DNA from: Acidiphilium rubrum
GTDB taxonomy: Bacteria > Pseudomonadota > Alphaproteobacteria > Acetobacterales > Acetobacteraceae
Length of the DNA stretch: 64,000 bases
Direction of reading: 5' to 3'
NCBI RefSeq assembly: GCF_900156265.1
Contig: NZ_FTNE01000009.1
Span: 62,001 to 126,000 of the forward strand
Shown: positions 25,618 to 33,401 of the stretch, one piece after another
Layout of the letters: the number at the start of each line of letters is the position of its first letter
Position numbering within the stretch: position 1 is the first letter of the stretch
Notes under the pieces: model-generated
Told to the model about the DNA's origin: nothing
The model's database searches: none
The model's input: the letters and a program-made list of their open reading frames with translations, nothing else
Program-made: the position numbers and the translations under genes

Positions 25618-26318
25618 GCCTCGATGCGGCAACGATCGCCACGCTCGCTGGGGTTTCGACCGCCACCATCACCACCGTGCTGCTAAAAAAGGGCCTGCGC
25701 AACATCTGGCTGCGCGGCACGGTGCCAATTCGCGCCGGCCAGCCGAGGCTGGTGGGGCGTGCGTTCACGCTGCGGTTCGTACCAGCGCGCGAAGACCTGG
25801 CGACACCGGAATCCTGGAGTTCGCCACGCTCCACCCGCGGGGCGATCGAGGATATGCCGGCCGGCTGCATCGCCGTGGTCGATGCGATGGGCATTACGGA
25901 TGCCGGTATTTTCGGTGATATTCTGTGCGCACGTATGCGCCAGCGCGGCGTTGCCGCGTTGATCACCGATGGTGTGGTGCGCGATCTTGCAGGCGTCCTT
26001 GGCACGAGTTTGCCGGTCTGGTGCCGCGGGGCCGCCGCGCCGCCCTCGGTCGCCGGGTTGACCTTCGTTGCCTGGCAGGAGCCGATCGCCTGCGGCGGCG
26101 TAGCGGTGTTTCCCGATGACGTGATCGTGGCGGACGATGATGGCGCGGTGGTGATCCCGGCGGCATTGCTCGACCACGTGCTGGAGCATGGCCCGGAGCA
26201 GGAGCGGCTCGAAGCCTGGATCATGCGTGAGGTGGAGGCCGGCGTGGCGCTGCCCGGGCTGTATCCCGCCAATGCCGAGACCAAGGCGCGGTATGAGGCG
26301 TACAAGGCCCGTACATGA
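25614..26318 (+). CDS. RraA-like / HMG-CHA aldolase family protein
   Basis: A 234-residue member of the RraA-like fold, formerly annotated demethylmenaquinone methyltransferase. It keeps the Arg-Asp pair in LITDGVVRDL that metal-dependent HMG/CHA aldolases need, and the C-terminal VFPDDVIVADDDGAVVIP strand motif. In this gene order it is a candidate for the step cleaving a 2-keto-3-deoxy acid to pyruvate and an aldehyde; an RNase E inhibitor role is less likely by context. The ATG at 25614 follows CGGAG and overlaps the leader ORF; a TTG at 25518 would give a longer but unsupported frame. It overlaps the dehydratase start by 4 bp. Confidence 0.8.
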   Translation: MSLDAATIATLAGVSTATITTVLLKKGLRNIWLRGTVPIRAGQPRLVGRAFTLRFVPAREDLATPESWSSPRSTRGAIEDMPAGCIAVVDAMGITDAGIFGDILCARMRQRGVAALITDGVVRDLAGVLGTSLPVWCRGAAAPPSVAGLTFVAWQEPIACGGVAVFPDDVIVADDDGAVVIPAALLDHVLEHGPEQERLEAWIMREVEAGVALPGLYPANAETKARYEAYKART

Positions 26319-28030
26319 GCGGGCTCAAAAAAGGCCTAACCAGCTACGGCGATGCCGGGTTTTCGTTGTTTCTGCGCAAGGCCTTCATCAAGGCGATGGG
26401 CTACTCGGACGACGCGCTGGAGCGGCCGATCGTCGGGATCACCAATACCTACAGCGACTACAACCCGTGTCACGGCAACGTGCCCGACCTGATCGAGAGT
26501 GCCAAGCGCGGCGTGCTGCTGGCGGGCGGATTGCCGATGGTGTTTCCCACCATCAGCATCCACGAGAGCTTCGCACATCCGACCTCGATGTTCCTGCGCA
26601 ATCTGATGGCGATGGATACCGAGGAAATGATCCGCGCCCAGCCGATGGATGCGGTCATGGTGATCGGCGGGTGCGACAAGACGCTGCCGGCCCAGATCAT
26701 GGGCGCCGCGAGTGCCGGGCTGCCGATGATCGTGGTACCCACCGGGCCGATGGTGGTGGGGCACCACAAGGGCGAGGTGCTGGGCGCCTGCACCGATTGC
26801 CGGCGCCTGTGGGGCCAGCATCGCGCCGGGGCGATCGATGCCGCGGAAATCGAGATCATCAGCGGCCGGCTGGCCCCGTCGGTCGGCACCTGCATGGTGA
26901 TGGGAACCGCGAGCACGATGGCCTGCATGATCGAGGCGCTGGGATTGTCGCTGCCGATGGCTGCAACCGCGCCGGCCGTCCATGCCGAGCGGCGGCGGAT
27001 TGCCGAGGCCAGCGGCAGACAGGCGGTCGCGCTGGCAATACACGGTGGTCCGGGCCCGTGCGACATCATGACACCGGCAGCGGTGCGCAACGCGCTGGTG
27101 GTGCTGCAGGCGATCGGCGGTTCCACCAACGGCATCATTCATTTGACCGCGATGGCCGGGCGCGTCGGCGTTCCGGTCGATTTGGCGGCGCTCGATGCGC
27201 TGGGCCGCACCGTGCCGGTACTGGTCGATCTGAAGCCCTCCGGTGCCCACTACATGGAGCATCTGCACCATGCTGGCGGTGTGCCGGCGCTGCTGCGCGA
27301 ACTGGCACCGCTGCTGGACATGACATGCCGGACCGTCGGCGGCGCAACGCTTGCCGAGGTCGCCGCTGGCGCCGAGACCGTGCCGGATCAGACCGTGATC
27401 AGGCCGCGCGCCGACCCGCTGAAAACCAGCGGGGCCATCGCGGTACTGTTCGGCAATCTGGCGCCGCGCGGGGCGGTGATCAAGCAATCCGCCGCCTCAT
27501 CAGCGTTGCTGCAGCACGAGGGCCGGGCTGTGGTGTTCGATTCCACCGCCGATATGGCGGCGCGGATCGATCGTGACGATCTGGACGTGATGCCGGATGA
27601 TGTGCTGGTGCTGCGCAATGCTGGGCCGATCGGCGCCCCCGGCATGCCCGAGGCCGGCTATCTGCCGATCCCCCTGAAACTCGCGCGCGCCGGCATCAAG
27701 GACATGGTGCGGCTGTCCGATGCGCGGATGAGCGGCACGGCATTCGGCACCATCGTGCTGCATGTCACGCCGGAAGCGGCGATCGGCGGGCCGCTTGCGC
27801 TGGTGCGCAGCGGTGACCGGATCCGGCTCGATGTCGCGGCGCGGCGGATCGATCTGCTGGTCGAGCAGACCGAACTCGCCGTGCGCAGCGCCGCGTGGAA
27901 GCCAGCGCCGCGCGAGCGCCCGTCGGCGTCGCGCGGCTATGCAAAACTCTTCGAAACCAGCGTGCTGCAGGCCGATCAGGGCTGCGACTTCGATTTTCTG
28001 TTGAACGAAACACCGGGAGACGACCAATGA
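26315..28030 (+). CDS. IlvD/EDD-family sugar-acid dehydratase
   Basis: A 571-residue dehydratase of the IlvD/EDD family. Three cysteines suited to an Fe-S cluster are visible: Cys52 (DYNPCHGNV), Cys120 (GGCDKTLP, with the Mg-binding Asp121 and Lys122) and Cys193 (GTCMVMGT). The family includes dihydroxy-acid, phosphogluconate, arabinonate and xylonate dehydratases. The neighbours (lactonase, aldolase-like protein, no branched-chain genes) favour an aldonate dehydratase making a 2-keto-3-deoxy acid. It overlaps the upstream and downstream genes by 4 bp each. Confidence 0.9.
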   Translation: MSGLKKGLTSYGDAGFSLFLRKAFIKAMGYSDDALERPIVGITNTYSDYNPCHGNVPDLIESAKRGVLLAGGLPMVFPTISIHESFAHPTSMFLRNLMAMDTEEMIRAQPMDAVMVIGGCDKTLPAQIMGAASAGLPMIVVPTGPMVVGHHKGEVLGACTDCRRLWGQHRAGAIDAAEIEIISGRLAPSVGTCMVMGTASTMACMIEALGLSLPMAATAPAVHAERRRIAEASGRQAVALAIHGGPGPCDIMTPAAVRNALVVLQAIGGSTNGIIHLTAMAGRVGVPVDLAALDALGRTVPVLVDLKPSGAHYMEHLHHAGGVPALLRELAPLLDMTCRTVGGATLAEVAAGAETVPDQTVIRPRADPLKTSGAIAVLFGNLAPRGAVIKQSAASSALLQHEGRAVVFDSTADMAARIDRDDLDVMPDDVLVLRNAGPIGAPGMPEAGYLPIPLKLARAGIKDMVRLSDARMSGTAFGTIVLHVTPEAAIGGPLALVRSGDRIRLDVAARRIDLLVEQTELAVRSAAWKPAPRERPSASRGYAKLFETSVLQADQGCDFDFLLNETPGDDQ

Positions 28031-28986
28031 CCAAATCCGCAAAAATCCTGAGCCTCGGCGCGATCATGCCGATCGTGGACGAGTCGCTGGATGCGAATTT
28101 CACGGTGTTTCGCGATACTGACATGACGCTCGATGAGATCATCGCCGCCCACGGCCCCGAGATCCGGGCAATCGTCACGCGTGGCCGCAGTCCGGCTGAC
28201 GACGCGCTGATGGCGCGCCTGCCCAAACTCGAACTGATCGCGAATTTCGGGGTCGGATATGACAGTATCGACGCCGCCGCCGCTGCCAAGCGCGGCATCG
28301 TGGTGACCAACACGCCGGATGTGCTGAACGACGAGATGGGCGACTTCACAATGGGGCTGCTGCTGGCGACCGTGCGCGCCCTGCCGCAGGCCGAGCGGCA
28401 TCTTCGCGCCGGTCACTGGCTCGATCGGCCGTTTCCACTCGGCAATACGCTGCGCGGCCGCAGCATTGGTATCGCCGGGATGGGGCGGATCGGCCGGGTG
28501 ATCGCCAAGCGACTGTCCGGATTTGATCTGCCAATTTGCTATCATTCGCGAAACCGGGTTCCAGATTTGGCATATCCACACTATCCCGATCTGAAGGCGC
28601 TCGCCGCCGCGGTCGACGTTCTGATCGTGGTACTGCCCGGTGGCCCGGCGACCCGTAACATCGTGGACGCCGAAATCCTCAAAGCTCTTGGACCTGATGG
28701 CATCCTGATCAATGTCGCACGGGGCTCGGTGGTTGATGAGACGGCGCTGATCCAGGCCTTGCGCGACAAAACAATTCTTGCTGCCGGAATCGACGTATTT
28801 GCCGCCGAACCGCATGTGCCTGCCGAATTGATTGCTATGGACGAAGTCGTACTCGTCCCGCATGTCGGGACGGCGACGCATCATACGCGTGGACTGATGG
28901 CGAAATTGGTGATTGATAACGTGATGTCATGGTTCGCCGGCAAGGGCGCGGTAACGCCAGTGGCGGAAACACCACAACGCCGATAA
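28027..28986 (+). CDS. D-isomer-specific 2-hydroxyacid dehydrogenase (GhrB-like)
   Basis: A 319-residue NAD(P)-dependent enzyme. The Rossmann motif GIAGMGRIG is near residue 150. The catalytic residues are Arg232 (NVARGSVVDE), Glu261 (DVFAAEP) and His279 (VPHVGTATHHT). The family reduces glyoxylate, hydroxypyruvate or 2-keto sugar acids. As the last gene of the coupled operon it could process the aldehyde/keto product of the cleavage step or reduce a keto-aldonate. It overlaps the dehydratase by 4 bp. No terminator hairpin was noticed after it. Confidence 0.88.
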   Translation: MTKSAKILSLGAIMPIVDESLDANFTVFRDTDMTLDEIIAAHGPEIRAIVTRGRSPADDALMARLPKLELIANFGVGYDSIDAAAAAKRGIVVTNTPDVLNDEMGDFTMGLLLATVRALPQAERHLRAGHWLDRPFPLGNTLRGRSIGIAGMGRIGRVIAKRLSGFDLPICYHSRNRVPDLAYPHYPDLKALAAAVDVLIVVLPGGPATRNIVDAEILKALGPDGILINVARGSVVDETALIQALRDKTILAAGIDVFAAEPHVPAELIAMDEVVLVPHVGTATHHTRGLMAKLVIDNVMSWFAGKGAVTPVAETPQRR

Positions 28987-29247
28987 ACGCGGCAGACCAT
29001 CGCTTGATCTCACGACAACGATCAACTTATCGTGATCGCTGTGAAAACGATCCCGCGGGATAATTTTTGGTCGCGGCTCCACCAGACTTCCATAACCCAT
29101 TTCGTGATAGCGATGGTTGCTGGCCTCAGCGTGGCGAGATCGGGCATTTGCCAACCAAAGCTTGACGATTTCTAGGCCGTTAAAAGGGTGCGGCAGACTG
29201 ATCGATTGAGGAGGCGGTTCACCTTTCAATTCAGATCCGCGTTGCAT
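28987..29247 (-). CDS. Uncertain small ORF in the gap after the dehydrogenase
   Basis: An open minus-strand frame starts at an ATG at 29247 and runs through this gap, ending at 28927 inside the dehydrogenase gene (106 codons in total). AAGGGA touches the start codon, which is poor spacing. The product (NARSRHAEASNHRYHEMGYG and similar) is not recognised. Mixed codon use and no homology recollection leave it doubtful; it may be non-coding or a gene remnant. Confidence 0.2.
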
Positions 29248-29653
29248 TCCCTTCTGTCACTTCAATAATTGCCCGGTCTGACGATCGGGACATTTTTGCG
29301 GGGCACATACAAACGCAATCCATGATCGTCTATTTTATTGTCATTTTGATCTTATATTTAGAGAACTTTTTAATTATTTTAAGTTTAAATGATTTATAGC
29401 GTCGAGCTCAGTTTCACAAACTTGCATACCGATTGCAGAATATTCCTGATCTATGGCTCACGTTTCCTGATGCGAGATGACTGTCCGAAACGAAGTCGCA
29501 ACATTCAAATTTATTGAAAAAATTGAGCTAGTTTAAACAACATTATGTTTAATATAAAGGATTACACAACTTGTCCGCGTATTCCGCCGCGATGTCGTCC
29601 TGCGATGTCCTGGCAGCCTGATCCCACCTGTTTCTCCGAAGGATATGATCTCC
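29248..29653. other. AT-rich intergenic island before the desaturase-like gene
   Basis: About 400 bp with strikingly low GC compared with its surroundings, for example around 29320-29400 and 29510-29560. No plausible gene was found in it. It holds the dyad at 29533-29552 and presumably the promoter of the next gene. A change in composition of this kind fits either a regulatory region or a junction of transferred DNA. Confidence 0.5.
29533..29552. promoter_or_regulatory. Dyad-symmetric candidate operator upstream of the desaturase-like gene
   Basis: TTAAACA at 29533-29539 and its exact complement TGTTTAA at 29546-29552 flank a 6-bp spacer, about 100 bp before the gene. A TATAAA lies just after it, so a promoter-operator overlap is possible. 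In A/T-rich DNA chance dyads are common. Confidence 0.3.
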
Positions 29654-30838
29654 ATGCATGTAACAAGTGAACAAATCCGGCCCGCACCTATCGAACTCGG
29701 GGTTCCGATGCGTAGCGATCCCCGGATTGACATGGCTCTCGGCCTACCCGCGTTTGTTCAACCTTTTTTGACCTGGCTGACGGCTAAACCGGCGCCCGGC
29801 GAGTTCGCGCCACCGCGACGGTCCATTACATATGTGGGCGAGGCAATCGGCCTGACGGTCGCTGGCACGGGTGTCTCTACACTGGCACTGGCGTTTCAAA
29901 CTCCGGCATCGCCCTTGCTATGGGTCGCATTATTCGTCGGTCTGCTGGCGACCTCGTCCGGACTGGGCTTGTTCCAAGTCGTGATATTCCATCATTGCTC
30001 GCACGGAACTGTATTCAGCACGCGCGCCCGCAACCGGCTGGTCGGGCGGCTGGTGTCGGCAATTCTCTTGTTCAAGCATTTCGACCTTTATCAAAAGGAG
30101 CATATGCTTCATCACAACGCTAATAAGCTGTTTACCGATGATGACGAATTCACCGATTTCGTCGTCGGCATCTGCGATCTGCGGACCGCGCTAAATCGCC
30201 GCGAACTCTGGCGACACCTCCTACTTCTTCTGATATCGCCTTGGTTTCATGCGCGGTTCTTATCCAAGCGTATCAAGGGCAGCCTGAATTCGTTCGAGCG
30301 TTCGCATAATCTGATTGGGATTGCGTTTTGGGCGACGCTGTTTATCGGAGCGGCACTGACCCATACGTTGACTATCGTCATGATCGCCTGGGTCCTGCCG
30401 GTGACCGTGCTGTTGCAAATCGCAACGGTGTTTCGGATCCTGTGCGAGCATCGGTTGCCTTCGATCGAAATCATCGATCAGCGTGGCAAGCAACTGATCT
30501 GCGAGGCAACTGCCGGCGTATTTCCCGGCGGGTTTCCGCCGCGCCGCAACGCGCGCAGCCTGGGCGGCGTGCTGGCGTGGGGCGGATGGTGGGCGAACAT
30601 GCTGACGGTACAATTGTTCGTCCGCCTGTTCGTGCTGGTCGGCGATGCGCCGTGCCACGATTTTCATCATCGCCGGCCGGGTAAGCGCTGGACCAATTAT
30701 GTGCATGCGCGGCAGTCCGACCTTGATGCCGGCTGCCCTGGCTTTCCGGCGAATTACATCGAAACCTGGGGCTTGTTCCGTGCGGTCGATGAAAACTTCG
30801 CCGCCATGGCCCGTGCACCGGCCGATTTGTTTGGCTAG
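29654..30838 (+). CDS. Fatty-acid desaturase-like membrane protein
   Basis: A 394-residue integral membrane protein with the three His boxes of membrane di-iron desaturases/hydroxylases: HHCSH (residues 113-117), HMLHH (150-154) and HDFHH near residue 345, separated by hydrophobic segments. It probably desaturates or hydroxylates a lipid or other hydrophobic substrate with di-iron chemistry. The ATG at 29654 sits 10 bp after GGA; an ATG three codons earlier (29645) is too close to that site but is possible. Its TAG stop shares the tetranucleotide CTAG with the convergent kinase gene. The low-GC upstream island suggests it may have been acquired. Its substrate is unknown. Confidence 0.8.
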   Translation: MHVTSEQIRPAPIELGVPMRSDPRIDMALGLPAFVQPFLTWLTAKPAPGEFAPPRRSITYVGEAIGLTVAGTGVSTLALAFQTPASPLLWVALFVGLLATSSGLGLFQVVIFHHCSHGTVFSTRARNRLVGRLVSAILLFKHFDLYQKEHMLHHNANKLFTDDDEFTDFVVGICDLRTALNRRELWRHLLLLLISPWFHARFLSKRIKGSLNSFERSHNLIGIAFWATLFIGAALTHTLTIVMIAWVLPVTVLLQIATVFRILCEHRLPSIEIIDQRGKQLICEATAGVFPGGFPPRRNARSLGGVLAWGGWWANMLTVQLFVRLFVLVGDAPCHDFHHRRPGKRWTNYVHARQSDLDAGCPGFPANYIETWGLFRAVDENFAAMARAPADLFG

Positions 30839-32190
30839 GATTCCGCGGTCGGCAGCCGGGCCGTTCCGGTCGGCAACGACACCGTCACCGTGGTGCCGTT
30901 GCCGACAATGCTGGCAATCCGTAAGGTGCCGCCGTGCGCTTCGGTAAGCTGCTTGGCAATCGGCAGACCAAGACCCGCCCCGGAAACCCGGCGTCCGTTC
31001 AGATTGGCAAGTTGAATAAATGGCTCCAATACCCGATCGATGTCCTGCGGGGCGATGCCAACGCCATTGTCCGCGACGCTGATTTCGACGGCGGCGTCAT
31101 CAATGATGCGCGCGGCCACTACGATGGTGCCGGAAGGTGGGGTGAACTTCAGCGCATTGCCGATCAGATTGGCCAAAATCTGGCGAAAACGCTCGTAATC
31201 GATCGAGACCTGCCACCGCGCGGCGGGCTGGATAATCTCGAGGCTGACCCGGCGTGCGGCGGCTTCTGCCGCGAGGCCACGCACCGCGTTTTGCAACAAT
31301 TGGGCGACCGGAACCCAATCGATACGCAGCAAAGGCACCAGCGTCTCGAACCGCGAGAAATCCAGAATATCCTTCACGAGTGCCAACAGGCGACGCCCCG
31401 AGTCAAGAATTTGATGAACGTATTCGCTACGTTGGGCAGCTGACGGGGCTTGGCCGCCATCGTGCGCCAGCAGTTCTGAAAAACCGATCACCGCCTCCAG
31501 GGGTGAGCGGAACTCGTGGCTCAGCGTGGCCAGAAACTGGGCGCGAACGGTGTTGGCGTGCTCGGCCGCGAGCTTGGCTTGGCGCAAGGCCGCTTCGGCA
31601 ACCTTGCGCATCAGAACGTCGATATAGACGCCAAGCGCGACCTCGACCAATTCACGATCCCCCGCCTCGAACGCACGATGGATATTGCTTTCGATCCGAT
31701 TGCCGAGCAGCAGCGCGCGGCCGTGGGACTGATCGTACGCCCACAGGACATAAGGTGCCGCCAGCAACTCCGTCATTCCGGCCGATTGTGGGGCCACGGA
31801 CTGACGTGCCGAGGTGAACAGAAAGTCGGGTGGTGCCGCCAAGAGCATCGATGACGACCTTACAGTGCCAAACGTATGCTCCACCACGAAACAATTGGGC
31901 CGCGACGGCTCGATGCGCAAAAATACTGCACAATCGCAGACTGCAGTATCGGCAATCGTCGCGAGAATCAGCCGGCCGATCGCGTGCGGTTCGACGTCGT
32001 GGCCGATCAGTCGGTATGCTTCGCGCACCAGCTTGGCGACAATTTTGCTCCGCCGTGCCTCGCGCGCAATACGACTCTGCTCTTCCTGTAGCCGCAGCAG
32101 GCGTGCACCAATCTCGTCATACTCGCGACGATAATACTCCAACTCACGCTCGAGCCGAGCGCGCTCGCCATCCGCAAGCTGACTATGCAT
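30835..32190 (-). CDS. Sensor histidine kinase with GAF-like input domain
   Basis: A 451-residue cytoplasmic kinase. An N-terminal coiled coil (about residues 5-50) and a GAF-like region (about 60-195) precede the HisKA dimerisation helix with phospho-acceptor His225 (LSHEFRSPLEAV). The catalytic domain has N-box NLIGNALKF, G1 DNGVGI and G2 GAGLGLPI. No membrane helix is seen, so the input is internal or comes from a partner. The FIST gene lies 2 bp upstream, and FIST/NosP proteins are known to regulate adjacent kinases. It is the last gene of a three-gene operon with a PleD-type regulator. Confidence 0.9.
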   Translation of the reverse strand: MHSQLADGERARLERELEYYRREYDEIGARLLRLQEEQSRIAREARRSKIVAKLVREAYRLIGHDVEPHAIGRLILATIADTAVCDCAVFLRIEPSRPNCFVVEHTFGTVRSSSMLLAAPPDFLFTSARQSVAPQSAGMTELLAAPYVLWAYDQSHGRALLLGNRIESNIHRAFEAGDRELVEVALGVYIDVLMRKVAEAALRQAKLAAEHANTVRAQFLATLSHEFRSPLEAVIGFSELLAHDGGQAPSAAQRSEYVHQILDSGRRLLALVKDILDFSRFETLVPLLRIDWVPVAQLLQNAVRGLAAEAAARRVSLEIIQPAARWQVSIDYERFRQILANLIGNALKFTPPSGTIVVAARIIDDAAVEISVADNGVGIAPQDIDRVLEPFIQLANLNGRRVSGAGLGLPIAKQLTEAHGGTLRIASIVGNGTTVTVSLPTGTARLPTAES

Positions 32191-32192
32191 GA

Positions 32193-33401
32193 CTACGGAG
32201 CGCGCTGGAACACGCTAAGCACCCCGGTCCAGTCGAGTGGTCGGCTGTAGTCACCGGCAAACGGCGCGATCTCGACGCCTGAATAAAAGCCCATGAATGG
32301 GAACGTCGGGGCGAGCGTCTGCAACACGAGTTCGGCTTCTTCGGTCGAAGCGCCGCTCATCACGCTCGCGCGCCCGGCACAATCGATATAGAGCGCGAAG
32401 ATACAATCGACGCCTGCGGTACGACGGCTCAGTTCGGCCACACCACGCTCGACCGATTCCAGCATCAACACATTGTCACGGCTCATGATCTGCACACGGG
32501 TGCCGACAGCGAAATCCGGCTCGAACAGCGTGATCGAACCACGCGCCGGATTTGCCTGCAGAATGAGTCGGTTGACGTAATTATTTTCGTCATACGGCGC
32601 GAACGGGTCGCCCTGTTTCTGTCCCAGGGTCGCGACCAGCGAGAGTTCCTGCCCGCTGGTCGTGCCTAGTTCCAACCCGAGCATGCGCTCGATCACAGTC
32701 AGCGCGGGCTCTCCGTTCAATTCGAGCACTTCCGCCCCTTCGATCCGGGTGATGTTCATGAAACTGCTGACCGGCCGGCAACCATGCAAAATCGCCGTCG
32801 AGGCCCTGATGCAAGCTGGAAACACCAGCGCAGCCATGGCGTGTTTACAGACTTGGTGATCGACAAAGATCCATCCACCCGAGATGTTTATGTCAGTGAG
32901 CAACCCGCCACCCACCACATGCACGACACGGTCGTTCAGCCCTGATTGAAACCCCGACATCAACTGACTGGCCGGATGCAGACGGAGCGGTGCTGCAGAC
33001 GCGACGCTGTCGAACAGAAGCAGCACTGCAGCGCCATCGGCGGTACGGCTACGGACAGCGGTGCCGAGTACCCGCCCTGCTGCCTCTTCACCATCGAGCA
33101 GGGCGCTAGTCGTGATGACTTGAGGCGTCACGTCCGGCCCCTGGAACGCGACCAGCCCAAGTTCGAATCCTGTGTAACCGAACCCCCCCGTCGTGATCGC
33201 GCCCGCCGCCGACCCTCCGGTAATCGCCACATCGGGAAACGCGCTGCGTAGCGCGTCAAGCGCTGACACAGGATCGTGCTTGCCGCCAACGAAAGCCAGC
33301 AAAAGGTCTTGATCCGTGCTGCCGATTTGCGCGCGGCATTCGAAAACGGCTGCCGTGATGCTCTGGTTGCTGGCAAATGCGGTTCGGACGCCGCCGATCA
33401 C
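32193..33401 (-). CDS. FIST-domain sensor protein (NosP-like)
   Basis: A 402-residue protein with the FIST_N and FIST_C arrangement. The first half carries DLLLAFVGGKHDPVSALDALRSAFPDVAITGGSAAGAI; the second ends with the typical MSGASTEEAELVLQTLAPTFPFMGFYSGVEIAPF. FIST domains are intracellular small-molecule sensors; the best-studied group, NosP, binds haem and nitric oxide and controls a neighbouring kinase. It overlaps the diguanylate cyclase gene by 4 bp and precedes the kinase by 2 bp. Whether this member binds haem cannot be decided from sequence by eye. Confidence 0.85.
   Translation of the reverse strand: MIGGVRTAFASNQSITAAVFECRAQIGSTDQDLLLAFVGGKHDPVSALDALRSAFPDVAITGGSAAGAITTGGFGYTGFELGLVAFQGPDVTPQVITTSALLDGEEAAGRVLGTAVRSRTADGAAVLLLFDSVASAAPLRLHPASQLMSGFQSGLNDRVVHVVGGGLLTDINISGGWIFVDHQVCKHAMAALVFPACIRASTAILHGCRPVSSFMNITRIEGAEVLELNGEPALTVIERMLGLELGTTSGQELSLVATLGQKQGDPFAPYDENNYVNRLILQANPARGSITLFEPDFAVGTRVQIMSRDNVLMLESVERGVAELSRRTAGVDCIFALYIDCAGRASVMSGASTEEAELVLQTLAPTFPFMGFYSGVEIAPFAGDYSRPLDWTGVLSVFQRAP

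Noticed and set aside
26188-27576. A 462-codon open frame on the plus strand across the RraA-like and dehydratase genes
   Set aside because: It is a shadow frame: Arg/Gly/Asp-rich low-complexity translation with no domain, while the overlapping frames carry clear family motifs and ATGA coupling.
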